Source of the DNA: Pseudomonadota bacterium
GTDB lineage: Bacteria; Pseudomonadota; Gammaproteobacteria; Steroidobacterales; Steroidobacteraceae
Assembly: GCA_016713725.1 (NCBI GenBank)
Contig: JADJOO010000013.1
Coordinates: 73,693-137,692, forward strand
Reading direction: 5' to 3'
DNA length: 64,000 bases
Below, in pieces: positions 17,586 through 27,115 of this stretch. The notes under the pieces were generated by a model, which did not search any database, was not told the DNA's origin, and saw only the letters and a list, made by a program, of their open reading frames with translations. A program made the position numbers and the translations under genes. The first letter of the stretch is position 1, and every line of letters starts with the position of its first letter.

Positions 17586-17661
17586 GGCGTTCAATCCGGC
17601 ATGTCCTGGCGCGCGCGTGTCTGCCTTTCCAAGCGCGACAGGACATGCCGGATTGGACGCC
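17586..17661. repeat. Inverted repeat 2, 23-bp arms
   Basis: Left arm 17586-17608 and right arm 17639-17661 are complementary at 22 of 23 positions (core CCGGCATGTCCTG). The 30-nt loop contains the reverse complement of the loop of inverted repeat 1. The arms of the two repeats are unrelated. Confidence 0.75.
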
Positions 17662-17724
17662 AGGACCTTCACCAGCGCTTCGCACGACCCATCGCCGAAG
17701 CGGATGACACGTGCGAACGCGGAC

Positions 17725-18246
17725 TCAGCGCTTGCGCCAGTTCGCGAACAGGCCGAGCACAGCGAGACCGAGCAGGTTGAGCAGTACCCAGAACGGCATG
17801 CTGAAGCCGAGGAACCGCCAGGTGACCTTGGCGCACTCCCCCGACCCGCTCAGCACCTTGCCCAGCACTTCATGCAGTGGCAGCACGTCCATCATGTACT
17901 CGAGGCTTGCGCCGCATTCCGCGACCGCGCCTGCCGGAGCATTGATGACGTAAATGTGGCGGGCCGCGACGCCGACACCCGCCAGTGCGACAAGCACGAT
18001 CAGCGCGCCGTAGCCGCGCCGCACCCCGGCGCTGGCAGGGTTGTGCAGCCAGGCGAGCAGGAACAGCACGCCGGTCGTTATCACCGCGACCCGCTGCAGG
18101 ATGCAGAGCGGGCACGGTTCTTCGCGCAATCCGTACTGGACGAACAGCGCGTAGGCCATCAGGCCCGCACACCAGAGGAAGCCCGCGAGATTCATCGTGC
18201 GGGACTGCAGCCACCAGGGCTGGCTGGAATCGAAAGTAAGGTTCAA
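17725..18246 (-). CDS. dsbB: Disulfide bond formation protein DsbB
   Basis: A 173-residue four-helix inner-membrane protein that reoxidises DsbA and passes electrons to quinones. The first periplasmic loop has the CPLC motif (REEPCPLCILQR). The second loop has a pair of cysteines (AVAECGAS and SGSGECAKVTW). The hydrophobic segments at about residues 18-35, 48-66, 78-95 and 148-166 fit the family topology. It lies 31 bp after the second phoU on the same strand. Confidence 0.92.
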   Translation of the reverse strand: MNLTFDSSQPWWLQSRTMNLAGFLWCAGLMAYALFVQYGLREEPCPLCILQRVAVITTGVLFLLAWLHNPASAGVRRGYGALIVLVALAGVGVAARHIYVINAPAGAVAECGASLEYMMDVLPLHEVLGKVLSGSGECAKVTWRFLGFSMPFWVLLNLLGLAVLGLFANWRKR

Positions 18247-18277
18247 ACGCGCACTCCGCGTCCAGGGAACGGTCTCT

Positions 18278-19024
18278 TCAGCCCTCGTCGGCCTGCTTGG
18301 ACGCGCGAGCCGCGACGATCTGGCGCTCGACGTCCTCGATCGACAGGTGGCGGATGTCCTTGCCCAGCACCATGTAGACCACGTATTCGCAGATATTCTT
18401 GGCGTGATCGCCCACGCGCTCGAGCGCGCGCGCGAGGCTCAGGATGTCCAGCGTCCGCCGGATCGCCCGCGGGTCTTCCATCATGAACGTGATGCACTGG
18501 CGCTGCAGCACCTCGTACTCTTCGTCGATCCCGCGATCGCGTCGGGCCACGTTGAGCGCCGCCCCGGTGTCGAGACGGGCGAAGGCATCGAGCGCGCCGT
18601 GCACCATGTCGGCAACGAGTTCGTCGATGTGCTTCAGCTCGCGGTACCTATCGGCCGTGCGATCGGACTTGGACAGGCGCGCCGCGGCGTGCCCGAGTTT
18701 CTCAGTCTCGTCGCCGATGCGCTCGAGGTCGGTGATGGTCTTGATGACCGCCACGATCAGGCGGAGGTCCGAGGCGGTAGGTGCACGCGTGGCGAGGACG
18801 CGGCTGCAATCTTCATCGATCGCAACTTCCATCGCGTTGACCTTGTGATCCTGGCGGGCGACCTCCTCGCCAAGGCGACTATCCCCGCCCACGATCGCCT
18901 TCACGCCGTTCTGGAGCTGCTGTTCGACGAGGCCACCCATCTGCAGCACGCCCGTCCGGATGCCTTCCAGTTCGGCGTTGTAGCGGCTGTGGATGTGGTG
19001 AGAAAGGTCGGAGGTGTCCATCAC
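18278..19024 (-). CDS. phoU: Phosphate signalling complex protein PhoU, second copy
   Basis: A 248-residue PhoU with both three-helix repeats and both E-x-x-x-D metal-cluster motifs (TITDLERIGDETEKL and ALERVGDHAKNICEYVVYM). Its C-terminus (VLGKDIRHLSIEDVE) is the one expected of canonical PhoU. It is therefore the more typical of the two PhoU proteins, although it is not in the pst operon. It lies between the porin terminator and dsbB. The two copies may have split roles, for example Pho signalling versus another phosphate-dependent process. Confidence 0.93.
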   Translation of the reverse strand: MMDTSDLSHHIHSRYNAELEGIRTGVLQMGGLVEQQLQNGVKAIVGGDSRLGEEVARQDHKVNAMEVAIDEDCSRVLATRAPTASDLRLIVAVIKTITDLERIGDETEKLGHAAARLSKSDRTADRYRELKHIDELVADMVHGALDAFARLDTGAALNVARRDRGIDEEYEVLQRQCITFMMEDPRAIRRTLDILSLARALERVGDHAKNICEYVVYMVLGKDIRHLSIEDVERQIVAARASKQADEG

Positions 19025-19096
19025 GGTAATTGATCTCCCGAAGCTGCCGTCTTGTACAGGACGGCCCGGGCTGAAACAAGTTCAACCGGGCCCGCA

Positions 19097-19166
19097 AGAA
19101 AAAACCCTCCCCGCGCCCTCGCCGGGGAATCTGGCGAGGGGACCCTTGCGGGCCAGGGGAGGGTCC
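19097..19166 (-). terminator. Rho-independent terminator of the porin gene
   Basis: Reading the minus strand after the porin stop, GGACCCTCCCC pairs with GGGGAGGGT. A nested CCTCGCC/GGCGAGG stem lies inside, and TTTTTTC follows directly. The position between the porin and phoU fits transcription termination. Confidence 0.75.
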
Positions 19167-19181
19167 AGCCGGCGCGGCGGG

Positions 19182-20564
19182 TCAGAACTTGTAGTTCAGG
19201 TCCAGCTGCAGCCGGTCGTAGTCAAGCTCGAGTCCCACGTCCTTGTTCAGCGTGTTCAGGAAGTACGTGGCGTTCATGGTGAAGTTCTTGACCGGGGCAT
19301 AACCGGCCTTGAGTACCCAGCCTTCCGAGTCCGTTGTGCCGTTGCCGAAGTCCGAGTCGATCCACTGGGCGAACAGCGCATCCTTGTCGATCGCCTGGTA
19401 GAACAGCCCCGCCTCCCAGGTCCTGGCGTCGCTGGCCTTGCCGACCATCGCACCAACGGCATACGCGGTGTCGTACTCGACGTCGTCCGCGAGGTTGCGG
19501 GCATAGTTGGCCCAGAACGTGACCGGCAGGTTGGCCACGGTAACACCCATCTGCGCGCCCACCTCGAAGATGTCGTAGCCGTAGGTCAGCAGGTTCGTCG
19601 TGCTCGTGCCAATGCGGAAGGTCGAGTTGCCGTTCGCGTTGTTCGCGTAGAGCGGCGAGTTGCTCTGGCAGGCGCCGCACTCGTAATAGTTCGCCGCGAG
19701 CACGGTCTGCCCGCCCAGCAGCGGGAACTTCATGCCTGCCTGCAGTCCGAAAATGTTGGCGTCGGAATTCTCGCCGTTCGGGTTCGCGTTGTATTGCTCA
19801 TTGAACCACCAGCCGTAGGCGGTGCCAAAGAACATGCCGCGGTCGATCTTGACGGCGCCGCCTTCCGGGTTGAAGTCGCCGTCGAAGAACAGGCTCTGGC
19901 CAGGCTTGAAGATCGGGTTGGCCTGCTTGCCGAGCAGCAGGTTGCCGCCCTGCATGAATTTCCAGTCGATATAGCCCATGTCGAGGCCGATCGACTTGCG
20001 GGTGCCGGAGCTGCCCAGCGTCTGGTTCGACGAACGTGGATCGTCGCCGCCCGTGGCGAACAGCAGGGTCCCCTTGACGTTGTCGGTCGCCTTGAAGTCG
20101 AAACCCAGTCGTGCGCGGATGCGATGGCGATAGCGGTCGGCCGCGTCGTCGACGTAGGCAGGCACGGTCGGGGTGGCAGCGACCACGCGCTCCGTCCAGA
20201 TGTTCTCGGATCGGTAACGGAGGTCGCCGCGGCCTTTGATCTTCGTGGCCCAGTCGGCGCCCTTCACCTTGGCGATCTCGTTCGAAGCGACCGCGCCTTC
20301 TTCGCGCAGCTCCCTGGTCTGGGACTTCAGGTAGTCCATTTCCGCCTCGCGGCGGTCGGCCAGCGCCTGCAGTTCAGAATTCTGCGTCTTGAGTTCGGCA
20401 TTGGCGGACTCGAGACGATTCAGACGCTCGGCGAGCGCCTGCATCTGCGACTGGATGGACTGGACCTCGGCCTTGGTGGCCACGCCCTTGGTCTGCGCGG
20501 AAGCGTCCGCGGCACTGAGCGCCAGTGCGGCGGCGACGGCGGTCGCAAGCACGGTCGATTTCAC
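19182..20564 (-). CDS. Phosphate-selective (OprO/OprP-type) outer-membrane porin
   Basis: A 460-residue outer-membrane beta-barrel. A signal peptide (cleaved after ADASA) is followed by a periplasmic coiled coil at about residues 28-80 (QSIQSQMQALAERLNRLES). The barrel then has repeated aromatic strands and ends in a terminal Phe (DLNYKF), the BAM signal. Barrel segments such as GYIDWKFMQGGNLLLGKQ and ATYFLNTLNKD resemble the porin O/P family. The Pho boxes upstream support a phosphate or pyrophosphate channel. Anion selectivity cannot be proved from sequence. Confidence 0.85.
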   Translation of the reverse strand: MKSTVLATAVAAALALSAADASAQTKGVATKAEVQSIQSQMQALAERLNRLESANAELKTQNSELQALADRREAEMDYLKSQTRELREEGAVASNEIAKVKGADWATKIKGRGDLRYRSENIWTERVVAATPTVPAYVDDAADRYRHRIRARLGFDFKATDNVKGTLLFATGGDDPRSSNQTLGSSGTRKSIGLDMGYIDWKFMQGGNLLLGKQANPIFKPGQSLFFDGDFNPEGGAVKIDRGMFFGTAYGWWFNEQYNANPNGENSDANIFGLQAGMKFPLLGGQTVLAANYYECGACQSNSPLYANNANGNSTFRIGTSTTNLLTYGYDIFEVGAQMGVTVANLPVTFWANYARNLADDVEYDTAYAVGAMVGKASDARTWEAGLFYQAIDKDALFAQWIDSDFGNGTTDSEGWVLKAGYAPVKNFTMNATYFLNTLNKDVGLELDYDRLQLDLNYKF

Positions 20565-20651
20565 GGTGATCCCTTTTCGGTGGTTTGATTGTCGGTTGCG
20601 GCTGTGCCCGAATCGAGCGCGTGAGCACTCACCCGGCGTTCTGCTGCCGAC

Positions 20652-20696
20652 GTTTTACGCCGGGCATGTGACAGGTAGATTACAGTCAGGCGACAG
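20652..20696 (-). promoter_or_regulatory. Triple Pho box and -10 of the porin promoter
   Basis: On the minus strand CTGTCGC, CTGTAAT and CTGTCAC are spaced 4 nt apart (20668-20696), giving three 11-bp periods. About 10 nt downstream is TAAAAC (20652-20657) as a -10, the arrangement of PhoB-activated promoters in which the box replaces the -35. The porin ATG is about 90 bp further on. Confidence 0.8.
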
Positions 20697-20793
20697 AATT
20701 GCTGCATCCAGCAGCCCCGGAACATGCAACCTGCGTTCAGTTGCAATCGGGTGATATCGCATCGAGGCCGCGGTCGCGCGCGGGGCAGCAATG

Positions 20794-22119
20794 TCACCGA
20801 AGTTGCGTGGCCCCGGCCCCCGGACTTTCCCGACACTGGACTCGCGCAGGCGGGAAATGGCACGTGAACGTGCTGCCCTTGCCCTCGTCGCTGGTGATCT
20901 CGAGCTGCGCGCCGTGCCGCTGGAGCGCGTGCTTGACGATCGCGAGTCCGAGCCCGGAGCCGCCCAGCTTGCGCGAACGGCCCGCGTCGACACGGTAGAA
21001 GCGCTCGGTGAGCCGGGGGATATGGGAAGCAGGGATGCCGATGCCCGTGTCGTTGACCGCGACGTGGCTGCCGAGGCCGTCCGTCCAGTAGCGCACTGAC
21101 ACCCTGCCTGCCGTTGGCGTGTACTTTACCGCGTTCATGATCAGGTTCTGGAAGATCGAGTGCAGTTCAGGTTCGGCCCCGAGCAGCAGCGCGTCCGATT
21201 CCAGGTGCAGGTCGAACTGTGACGGCCGTTCGGGGCGCGCGAGGACTTCCTTGCGCATCAACGCCAGCAACCCCGCCACGTCGACGGGCTCCCTTTCCGC
21301 CTCGCTGCTGCCGGCTTCGAGACGCGACAGCTCCAGCAGGTCGGAGACGATTCCGTGCATGCGTTCGGACTGCCGCTGCATCTCGCGCACGGGCTCGCGC
21401 CAGCCCTCGTCCAGGACCGGGTCCTCGGCGAGCGTATCGAGATAGCCACGCACCACGGTCAGTGGCGAGCGCAGTTCGTGCGAAGCATTGGCCACGAAAT
21501 CCCGGCGCATGCTTTCGAGCCGCGCTTCGCTGGTGACGTCGCGGACGATCAGCAACTGCAGGTCGCGCCCGCTGGTGGTGATGAGGTTGAAGGCGAACCA
21601 GCGATCACCGAGGTTCGGCATGTGGAGACGAGGTCCCGGACCCTTGCCGCCTCCGGCTACGTATTCCACGAACTGCGGCTGCCGGATCAGGTTGTCGATG
21701 CGGATGCCGTAGTCGAGCTTGCGGCGCAATCCAAGCCAGTCCGCCGCGGTCGGATTGAACCAGAGAATCTCGCGCGTGGGTCCGAGCAGGATGGCGCCGT
21801 CCGGCATCGCCGACGTCATGCGCCGCAACTCCCGCAGCAGCGTGAGCGCGCGGCGCTTATGGAATCGCTTGCGCTGGTAGAGCCGGTTGGCGATGGCCAC
21901 CGTATTGCCCCACAGGCCAGCCATGTTCGGTGGCTTGAGGATGCTGCGCAGGCGCAGCCATTGCTCGAAACGGATCAGATTGCGCGCCTGCCAGGCGACG
22001 ATCGCGGCCAGGTACAGCGAGGCAACCAACCCCGGTCGATCGATTATCCAACCGCAAGCCAGGGCCACCAGCAGGCCGCCGAAGATACCGAGGAGATGCT
22101 GCCAGGCAGGTCGGGACAA
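20794..22119 (-). CDS. phoR: Phosphate regulon sensor histidine kinase PhoR
   Basis: A 441-residue membrane-bound kinase. Two N-terminal helices (LLGIFGGLLVALACGWIID and a second) lack a large periplasmic domain, as in PhoR. A PAS domain follows (AMPDGAILLGPTREILWFNP), then the phospho-acceptor H-box VANASHELRSPLTVVRGYLD, N-box FQNLIMNAVKYTP, G1 DTGIGIP and G2 GGSGLGLAIVKHAL. It phosphorylates PhoB when phosphate is scarce and is inhibited through PhoU/Pst. It lies 33 bp downstream of phoB. Confidence 0.95.
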   Translation of the reverse strand: MSRPAWQHLLGIFGGLLVALACGWIIDRPGLVASLYLAAIVAWQARNLIRFEQWLRLRSILKPPNMAGLWGNTVAIANRLYQRKRFHKRRALTLLRELRRMTSAMPDGAILLGPTREILWFNPTAADWLGLRRKLDYGIRIDNLIRQPQFVEYVAGGGKGPGPRLHMPNLGDRWFAFNLITTSGRDLQLLIVRDVTSEARLESMRRDFVANASHELRSPLTVVRGYLDTLAEDPVLDEGWREPVREMQRQSERMHGIVSDLLELSRLEAGSSEAEREPVDVAGLLALMRKEVLARPERPSQFDLHLESDALLLGAEPELHSIFQNLIMNAVKYTPTAGRVSVRYWTDGLGSHVAVNDTGIGIPASHIPRLTERFYRVDAGRSRKLGGSGLGLAIVKHALQRHGAQLEITSDEGKGSTFTCHFPPARVQCRESPGAGATQLR

Positions 22120-22152
22120 GCGCTGCGATCCTCAGTCCGTCGGTCGACCCGC

Positions 22153-22847
<695 letters not shown>

Positions 22848-22883
22848 GACTGGTCCAGTTGCGGTGTATGCCATTGCAGGCGC

Positions 22884-22917
22884 ATTACATGCGCCAATTA
22901 TGACAGTCCCGTGACGA
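22884..22917 (-). promoter_or_regulatory. Pho box and -10 of phoB
   Basis: On the minus strand TCGTCAC and CTGTCAT are separated by 4 nt (22900-22917) and followed 10 nt later by TGTAAT as a -10 (22884-22889). The box overlaps the 3' end of tsaB. This fits PhoB autoregulation. Confidence 0.75.
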
Positions 22918-23601
22918 CCGGCCGTGCGGGACGCGCGACATCGTCACGAATGTAGACCGGCAGCGCCTCGGTCGCATCCACGCCTTCACCTTGCCGCAAC
23001 ATGCGCTCGCCGAGGCGCGCAATTGCATCGGCGCGTGGATACACGCCCACGCGGTGGCTGAGTCCGGCGGATTCGAGCCGGGCCTGCAGTGCCGGAAACC
23101 GCACGATGCCGTTGCCCGCAAAGCAGGTGACGCTGGGCGGCGGCTGCACGCTGGTTTCGGGCCCGACCGTTTCCGCGGTCAGCACGATGGGCGCGCACGG
23201 AGCGTCGGGATCGAATCGATAGCATCCCCAGTACACCTCTTTCATGCGTGCGTCGTTGCAGACGAGGATGCCATCAGGGGAAGAGCCGGAAGGACAGGAA
23301 GTGGAGGAAGGGGCGGAAGGGGCGGAGGGACAGGAAGGGGAGGAGCGAGTCCCTGCATTACGCCCGCCGCGATCCGCAATCCAGTGAAGCCACCGGGTCC
23401 GCGACCGAACGCGAGTCCGTCGAGGTCCTTGAGCTTGCAGCCCGCTTCCGTCAACAACTCGTCGATCATCGGCAGGATGAGGTCGGCGTGGCCGCGTTCC
23501 GTCACGATGAACCGCTGGCGGACCTCGCCGCTGGACCACAGCAGTGCGGCCGAACAAGCCTCGGTCGAAGTGTCGATCGCCAGCACGCGGAGCTGCTTCA
23601 T
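22898..23601 (-). CDS. tsaB: tRNA threonylcarbamoyladenosine biosynthesis protein TsaB, middle replaced by a 9-bp minisatellite and frameshifted
   Basis: TsaB is the pseudo-ASKHA partner that scaffolds TsaD/TsaE for t6A37 synthesis. The N-terminus is intact (LAIDTSTEACSAALLW, then FGRGPGGFTGLRIAAGVMQG). The C-terminal part is in a different frame (CNDARMKEVYWGCYRFD, then ETVGPETS, ending VYIRDDVARP). Between them, 23277-23346 is a 9-bp quasi-repeat encoding Pro/Leu-rich residues where other TsaB proteins have a normal strand/helix. The spacing is one base away from being in frame. The start overlaps the stop of dinG. TsaB is normally essential, so error in a difficult repeat is likely. Confidence 0.85.
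23277..23346. repeat. 9-bp GA-rich minisatellite inside tsaB
   Basis: About seven degenerate copies of GGAAGGGGC-like 9-mers (minus strand GCCCCTTCC). Because 9 is divisible by 3, the tract would encode a tripeptide-periodic Pro/Leu segment. Confidence 0.65.
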
Positions 23602-25533
23602 CCGAGCTTCTCCCGCAGGAAGGCCTGCACGTCGTCAAGTGCGCGCGTGCGCCGCATCGGCGGCAGGCTCGTGATGAACTGACGACCATAGCCCTTCGTC
23701 ACCAGGCGAGTATCGCAGAGCATGACCACGCCGCAGTCGGTTTCGTCGCGGATCAGCCGGCCGACGCCCTGCTTCCAGCGCAATCACCGCCTGCGGCACC
23801 TGCTCGTCGAAGAATGGGTTGCCGCCCTGTTCGCGGATCGCCGCCAGCCTCGCCTTGAGCAGCGGATCGTCCGGTGCCGCGAACGGCAGCTTGTCGATGA
23901 TCACGACGCTGAGCGCCTCGCCCTTCACGTCGATGCCCTCCCAGAAACTGCCGGTGCCAAGCAGCACGGCATTACCGGCCTCGCGAAACGCGCGCAACAG
24001 ATGATCGCGCGAAGCAGCGCCCTGGATCAGCACCGGGAACGGCGGAGTCTCGCCCCACTGCCGATAGAGCTCTTCGGCGCCCTCGCGCAGGCCACGGTGG
24101 CTCGTGAACAGGATAAACGCACGGCCACCGCTCGCTTCGAGTACCGGCAACGCTGCGTTGATCACGTTGCGCGAATGGTCCGGAGCGCCCGGTTCCCCGA
24201 GGCCTTTCGGCAGGTACATGAGCGCCTGGTTCGCGAAGTCGAACGGGCTCGCGAATCGCACCGTCGTCGCGCGCGTGAGGCCACTGCGACGCTTGAAGTG
24301 CGAGAAGTCGTCGCCGACGGCCAGCGTCGCCGACGTGAGGACCCACGCGCACGGCTGGGTCTCCATCAGCGACGAGAGCTGGCTCGCGACGTCAACCGGC
24401 GCGAAATGGGCGCTGACGTTGCGTGCACTGGTTTCGGCCCAGCGCACGCCGCCCGGCGCTTCCTCGGCCGTCAACGAACGCAGCCGGTCAGAATTTTCCT
24501 CGAGCCGCTCCTGCAGTCGCTTGAACGCTGCCTGACCGTCGGCGCCGAGCGGTGCAATGGCGTCGGCCAGTTCCTTTGCGCGAGCGCCCAGCCCGTTCAG
24601 CGCTTCGAGCAGGCGGTCCGGCCATTGTGCGTGCTCGAGCCGCGAGTCCTGGCCGCCGGTGATCGCCAGCACGGCCGCGATCTGCGAGTCCAACCCGCTC
24701 AGTGCGCCGTCGACCTTGCCCGCCATCTGCTGAGCGAGCAGCAACTCACCCGCCACGTCCTTCGAAATCGCCGCAAGCTGCCGCGTGCTGACGCTGTAGC
24801 CCAGGAATTGCGCCGCGACGTCCGGCAACTGGTGTGCCTCGTCGATCACGATCGCATCGGCACCCGGAAGCAGTTCGCCGAAGCCTTCCTCCTTCAGCAC
24901 GAGGTCAGCCATCAACAGGTAGTGATTGACGACGACGATGTCGGCGGCCTGCGCCTCGCGTCGCGCCGCGAGCACGAAACACTCTTCGAACTTGGGACAT
25001 TCCGCACCCAGGCAGTTTTCGCGCGTCGACGTCACCCATGGCCAGACGGGATCCTGCTCGCCGATGCCGGGCAACTCCGCGACGTCGCCCCGCTTCGTCG
25101 TGTACGACCACGCGCGAACTTTGGGCAACGCTGTCGCGACTTCCTTGCGCAACCCGCGCGCATAGGCCTGTTGCTCGGCCATGTCGAGCCGGTGACGGCA
25201 GAGATAATTGGAGCGACCCTTCAGCAGCGCGATGCGCGCGGGTCGACCGATCGCGGCACAGATCGTCGGCAGGTCGCGATGAAACAGCTGATCCTGCAAT
25301 GTGCGCGTACCGGTGGACACGATGACCTTGCGACCCGACAGCAGCGCGGGCACGAGGTACGCGAAAGTCTTGCCGGTGCCGGTGCCCGCTTCGACCACCA
25401 GCTGCATTCGGTCCTGCAGCGCGGCGGCCACGTGCTCCGCCATCTCGATCTGCTGCGGACGCGCCTTGTAGCCCGGCAGCGCGCGGGCCAGCGGCCCGTC
25501 CGGGCCCAGGATTTCAGCCAGTGGCAGTACCAT
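23598..25533 (-). CDS. ATP-dependent DNA helicase of the DinG/YoaA (XPD-like) family, one frameshift
   Basis: An SF2 helicase of about 645 residues. Walker A EAGTGTGKTFAYLVPALL is at about 48-65, DEAH box VIDEAHQLPDVA at about 230, and four cysteines around an Fe-S cluster (YLCRHR, CLGAECPKFEECF) as in YoaA/XPD. Late motifs FWEGIDVKGEALSVVIIDKL and, in the next frame, QGVGRLIRDE (motif VI) follow. The frame breaks at about 23776, where an extra G turns the expected ALKQGVGR into ALEAGRR. Correction gives a C-terminus ending FLREKLG at 23598. YoaA is more likely than DinG because of its length and location next to tsaB. Confidence 0.9.
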
Positions 25534-25538
25534 GCGTG

Positions 25539-26189
25539 TCAGTAGAACGTCGCACGGAAGCGCAGCAGCGCGGTCGAGGCCGGACCCAGCGGCTTCCTGA
25601 GCACCCAGCGGACGTGCGTGTAGTCGTTTTCAAGCGGCTTGCGCAAGCCTTTCTTGCCGCCACCCGCAGCTCGCGCAAGCATCTCGGGCGTCGCGTAAGT
25701 CTCGCCGCCATCAATCGAGAACTGGACCTCGGCAGCGGGACCCGTGGCCGAGCCACGCAGGTAACGCACGCCGAACGGCAGTCGCTTGGTGACGACGACC
25801 GTGTCCACCGCTTGCTTGCCCGGGTTATGGACGCGCACCGTGTAGTGAATTTCGTCACCAGCATTGAGCCGCTCGGCGGGGGCCCAGCGACGAATCTCCT
25901 CGCCGCCCGGACCGACGCTTATCTCGAGCTTCTGCACTTCGATCGATGTCGCCAACGGTCCAGATCCGGTGGCTTCGGCAACTTTCGGGTTGTCGACGAC
26001 GCCCTGGGCCAAGGCCCGGCCCTGCCAGGTCGGCATGCCCAGCAGCAGCACGGACGCTGCGAACACCGCAACCAGGCTGCGCCCGGGCCGTACAGGGCTC
26101 GGCTGCCAAAGGAATTCGCCGCCGTGGGTCAGGTGAACAGGCATCGGGGGCGGACTCTGCGGGACGGGCGGGTTCGAGGCAAGTGACAT
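25539..26189 (-). CDS. Secreted DUF11-like (conserved repeat) protein
   Basis: About 216 residues with an internal signal/anchor (SLVAVFAASVLLLGMPTW, cleavage near GRALA). A beta-sandwich domain follows, resembling DUF11/conserved-repeat modules (LNAGDEIHYTVRVHNPGKQA, then VVVTKRLPFGVRYLRGSA). These occur in cell-surface or envelope proteins. The ATG at 26189 is chosen, though a Met 15 residues further in is also possible. The function is unknown. It ends 6 bp before the helicase start. Confidence 0.6.
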   Translation of the reverse strand: MSLASNPPVPQSPPPMPVHLTHGGEFLWQPSPVRPGRSLVAVFAASVLLLGMPTWQGRALAQGVVDNPKVAEATGSGPLATSIEVQKLEISVGPGGEEIRRWAPAERLNAGDEIHYTVRVHNPGKQAVDTVVVTKRLPFGVRYLRGSATGPAAEVQFSIDGGETYATPEMLARAAGGGKKGLRKPLENDYTHVRWVLRKPLGPASTALLRFRATFY

Positions 26190-26282
26190 ACGCGGCGGGG
26201 ATGCCCCGAAATACCCTTGTGGCGCAGCGAGTTCCGGCGCGCCTGCGGGCGGTCCCCGCCAGGGTTGGGCATATCTACCAAT

Positions 26283-26311
26283 TTGACAGTGGCGGCCATC
26301 TGGACTATTGT
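26283..26311 (+). promoter_or_regulatory. Sigma-70 promoter of the phasin gene
   Basis: TTGACA (26283-26288), a 17-nt spacer and TATTGT (26306-26311) give a near-consensus promoter 54 bp before the phasin ATG. A small GCAGCAATGCTGC palindrome follows in the leader. Confidence 0.65.
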
Positions 26312-26364
26312 GCAATGCAGCAATGCTGCGATGCAGCAGTCACGGACAACCCAAGGAGATCACC

Positions 26365-26904
26365 ATGATCGTAGATATGCAGGAATACATCGCCGAGCGC
26401 GGTGATCTGCTCACTGGCAAGGTGCGCAACTTCCGCAAGAATTCCGCTGCCACCGTGCGGGAAGCCGTCACCGGCTCCGCCGAAACCCTCAAGGCCCTGA
26501 AGTACCCGGTTCGCATGATCGCCCGGTCCGGCGTCAAGCTGACGTCAGTCTCGCAGACTGCCGTGCAGAGCCTGATCGAGCTGCAGTCGGACGTCGTGAC
26601 GTCGGCTCTGACAGACGTGGCGCTGCGCCTCGAGCGCGCGACGCGTGCCGAGAACATCGTCGAACTCGTGCGCGAGCAGATCGAGCTCACGCCTGCCACG
26701 CGCGCGCGCATGGCGGAAGACGCAACCCGCGTCGTGACCATCGTCAAGGTGGCAGGCCGCGATTTCCGTAACGTCGCCAAGCATGCCTACGAGAGCATCG
26801 TCGAGAAGGAAGTCGAGGCGCCGAAGGCTGCCGTGCGTCGCAAGACCGCTGCCGTCAAGCGTGCGGCCCGCAAGACCGTCAAGCGCGCCCGCAAGGCCGC
26901 GTAA
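26365..26904 (+). CDS. Phasin-family protein with a histone-H1-like basic tail
   Basis: A 179-residue all-helical protein. Residues 1-135 look like a phasin (amphipathic helices, e.g. VRMIARSGVKLTSVSQTAVQ) that would coat polyhydroxyalkanoate granules. The last 30 residues are Lys/Arg/Ala-rich (AAVRRKTAAVKRAARKTVKR), like the DNA-binding tails of PhaF/PhaM-type phasins that tether granules to the nucleoid. The start at 26365 is clear, with AAGGAGA 6 nt upstream. It has its own promoter and terminator, so it is monocistronic. No PHA synthase is in the window. Confidence 0.75.
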   Translation: MIVDMQEYIAERGDLLTGKVRNFRKNSAATVREAVTGSAETLKALKYPVRMIARSGVKLTSVSQTAVQSLIELQSDVVTSALTDVALRLERATRAENIVELVREQIELTPATRARMAEDATRVVTIVKVAGRDFRNVAKHAYESIVEKEVEAPKAAVRRKTAAVKRAARKTVKRARKAA

Positions 26905-26987
26905 CCGGCTGATTCAGGACGAAAGCCTGGCCCTCACCGCAAAGTCAAGACCAAGACGCGGGCCCTGCCACAGGTCTCCCCCTGATT

Positions 26988-27015
26988 GCGCCCTCCACGG
27001 AGGGCGCTTTTTTTT
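26988..27015 (+). terminator. Rho-independent terminator after the phasin gene
   Basis: A perfect stem GCGCCCTCC-AC-GGAGGGCGC is followed by eight T residues. Confidence 0.92.
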
Positions 27016-27077
27016 GGTGCGTACAGTCCCGCACGCGCGGACTGACTCGCAACTCAGCGCAACAGGGGTCGGGCGGC

Positions 27078-27083
27078 TATAAT
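27078..27083 (+). promoter_or_regulatory. -10 element upstream of pckG
   Basis: A consensus TATAAT lies 33 bp before the pckG ATG. No good -35 is seen at 16-18 bp, so an activator may be required. Confidence 0.45.
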
Positions 27084-27115
27084 TCGTCGACTGTGGCGTG
27101 GCAGAAGGTTTCTTA

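Larger units (their letters stand above)
17243..17724. other. Gene-free convergent region rich in long inverted repeats and poly-G
   Basis: This 482-bp gap lies between the ends of dapE (plus) and dsbB (minus). It holds two large inverted repeats (17282-17317 and 17586-17661), a perfect hairpin (17544-17564), further short CTCGTCGGGC/GCCCGACGA pairing (about 17360-17412) and poly-G runs (17464-17501). The loops of the two large inverted repeats are reverse complements of each other over 22 bp. No credible ORF was found. Confidence 0.7.
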
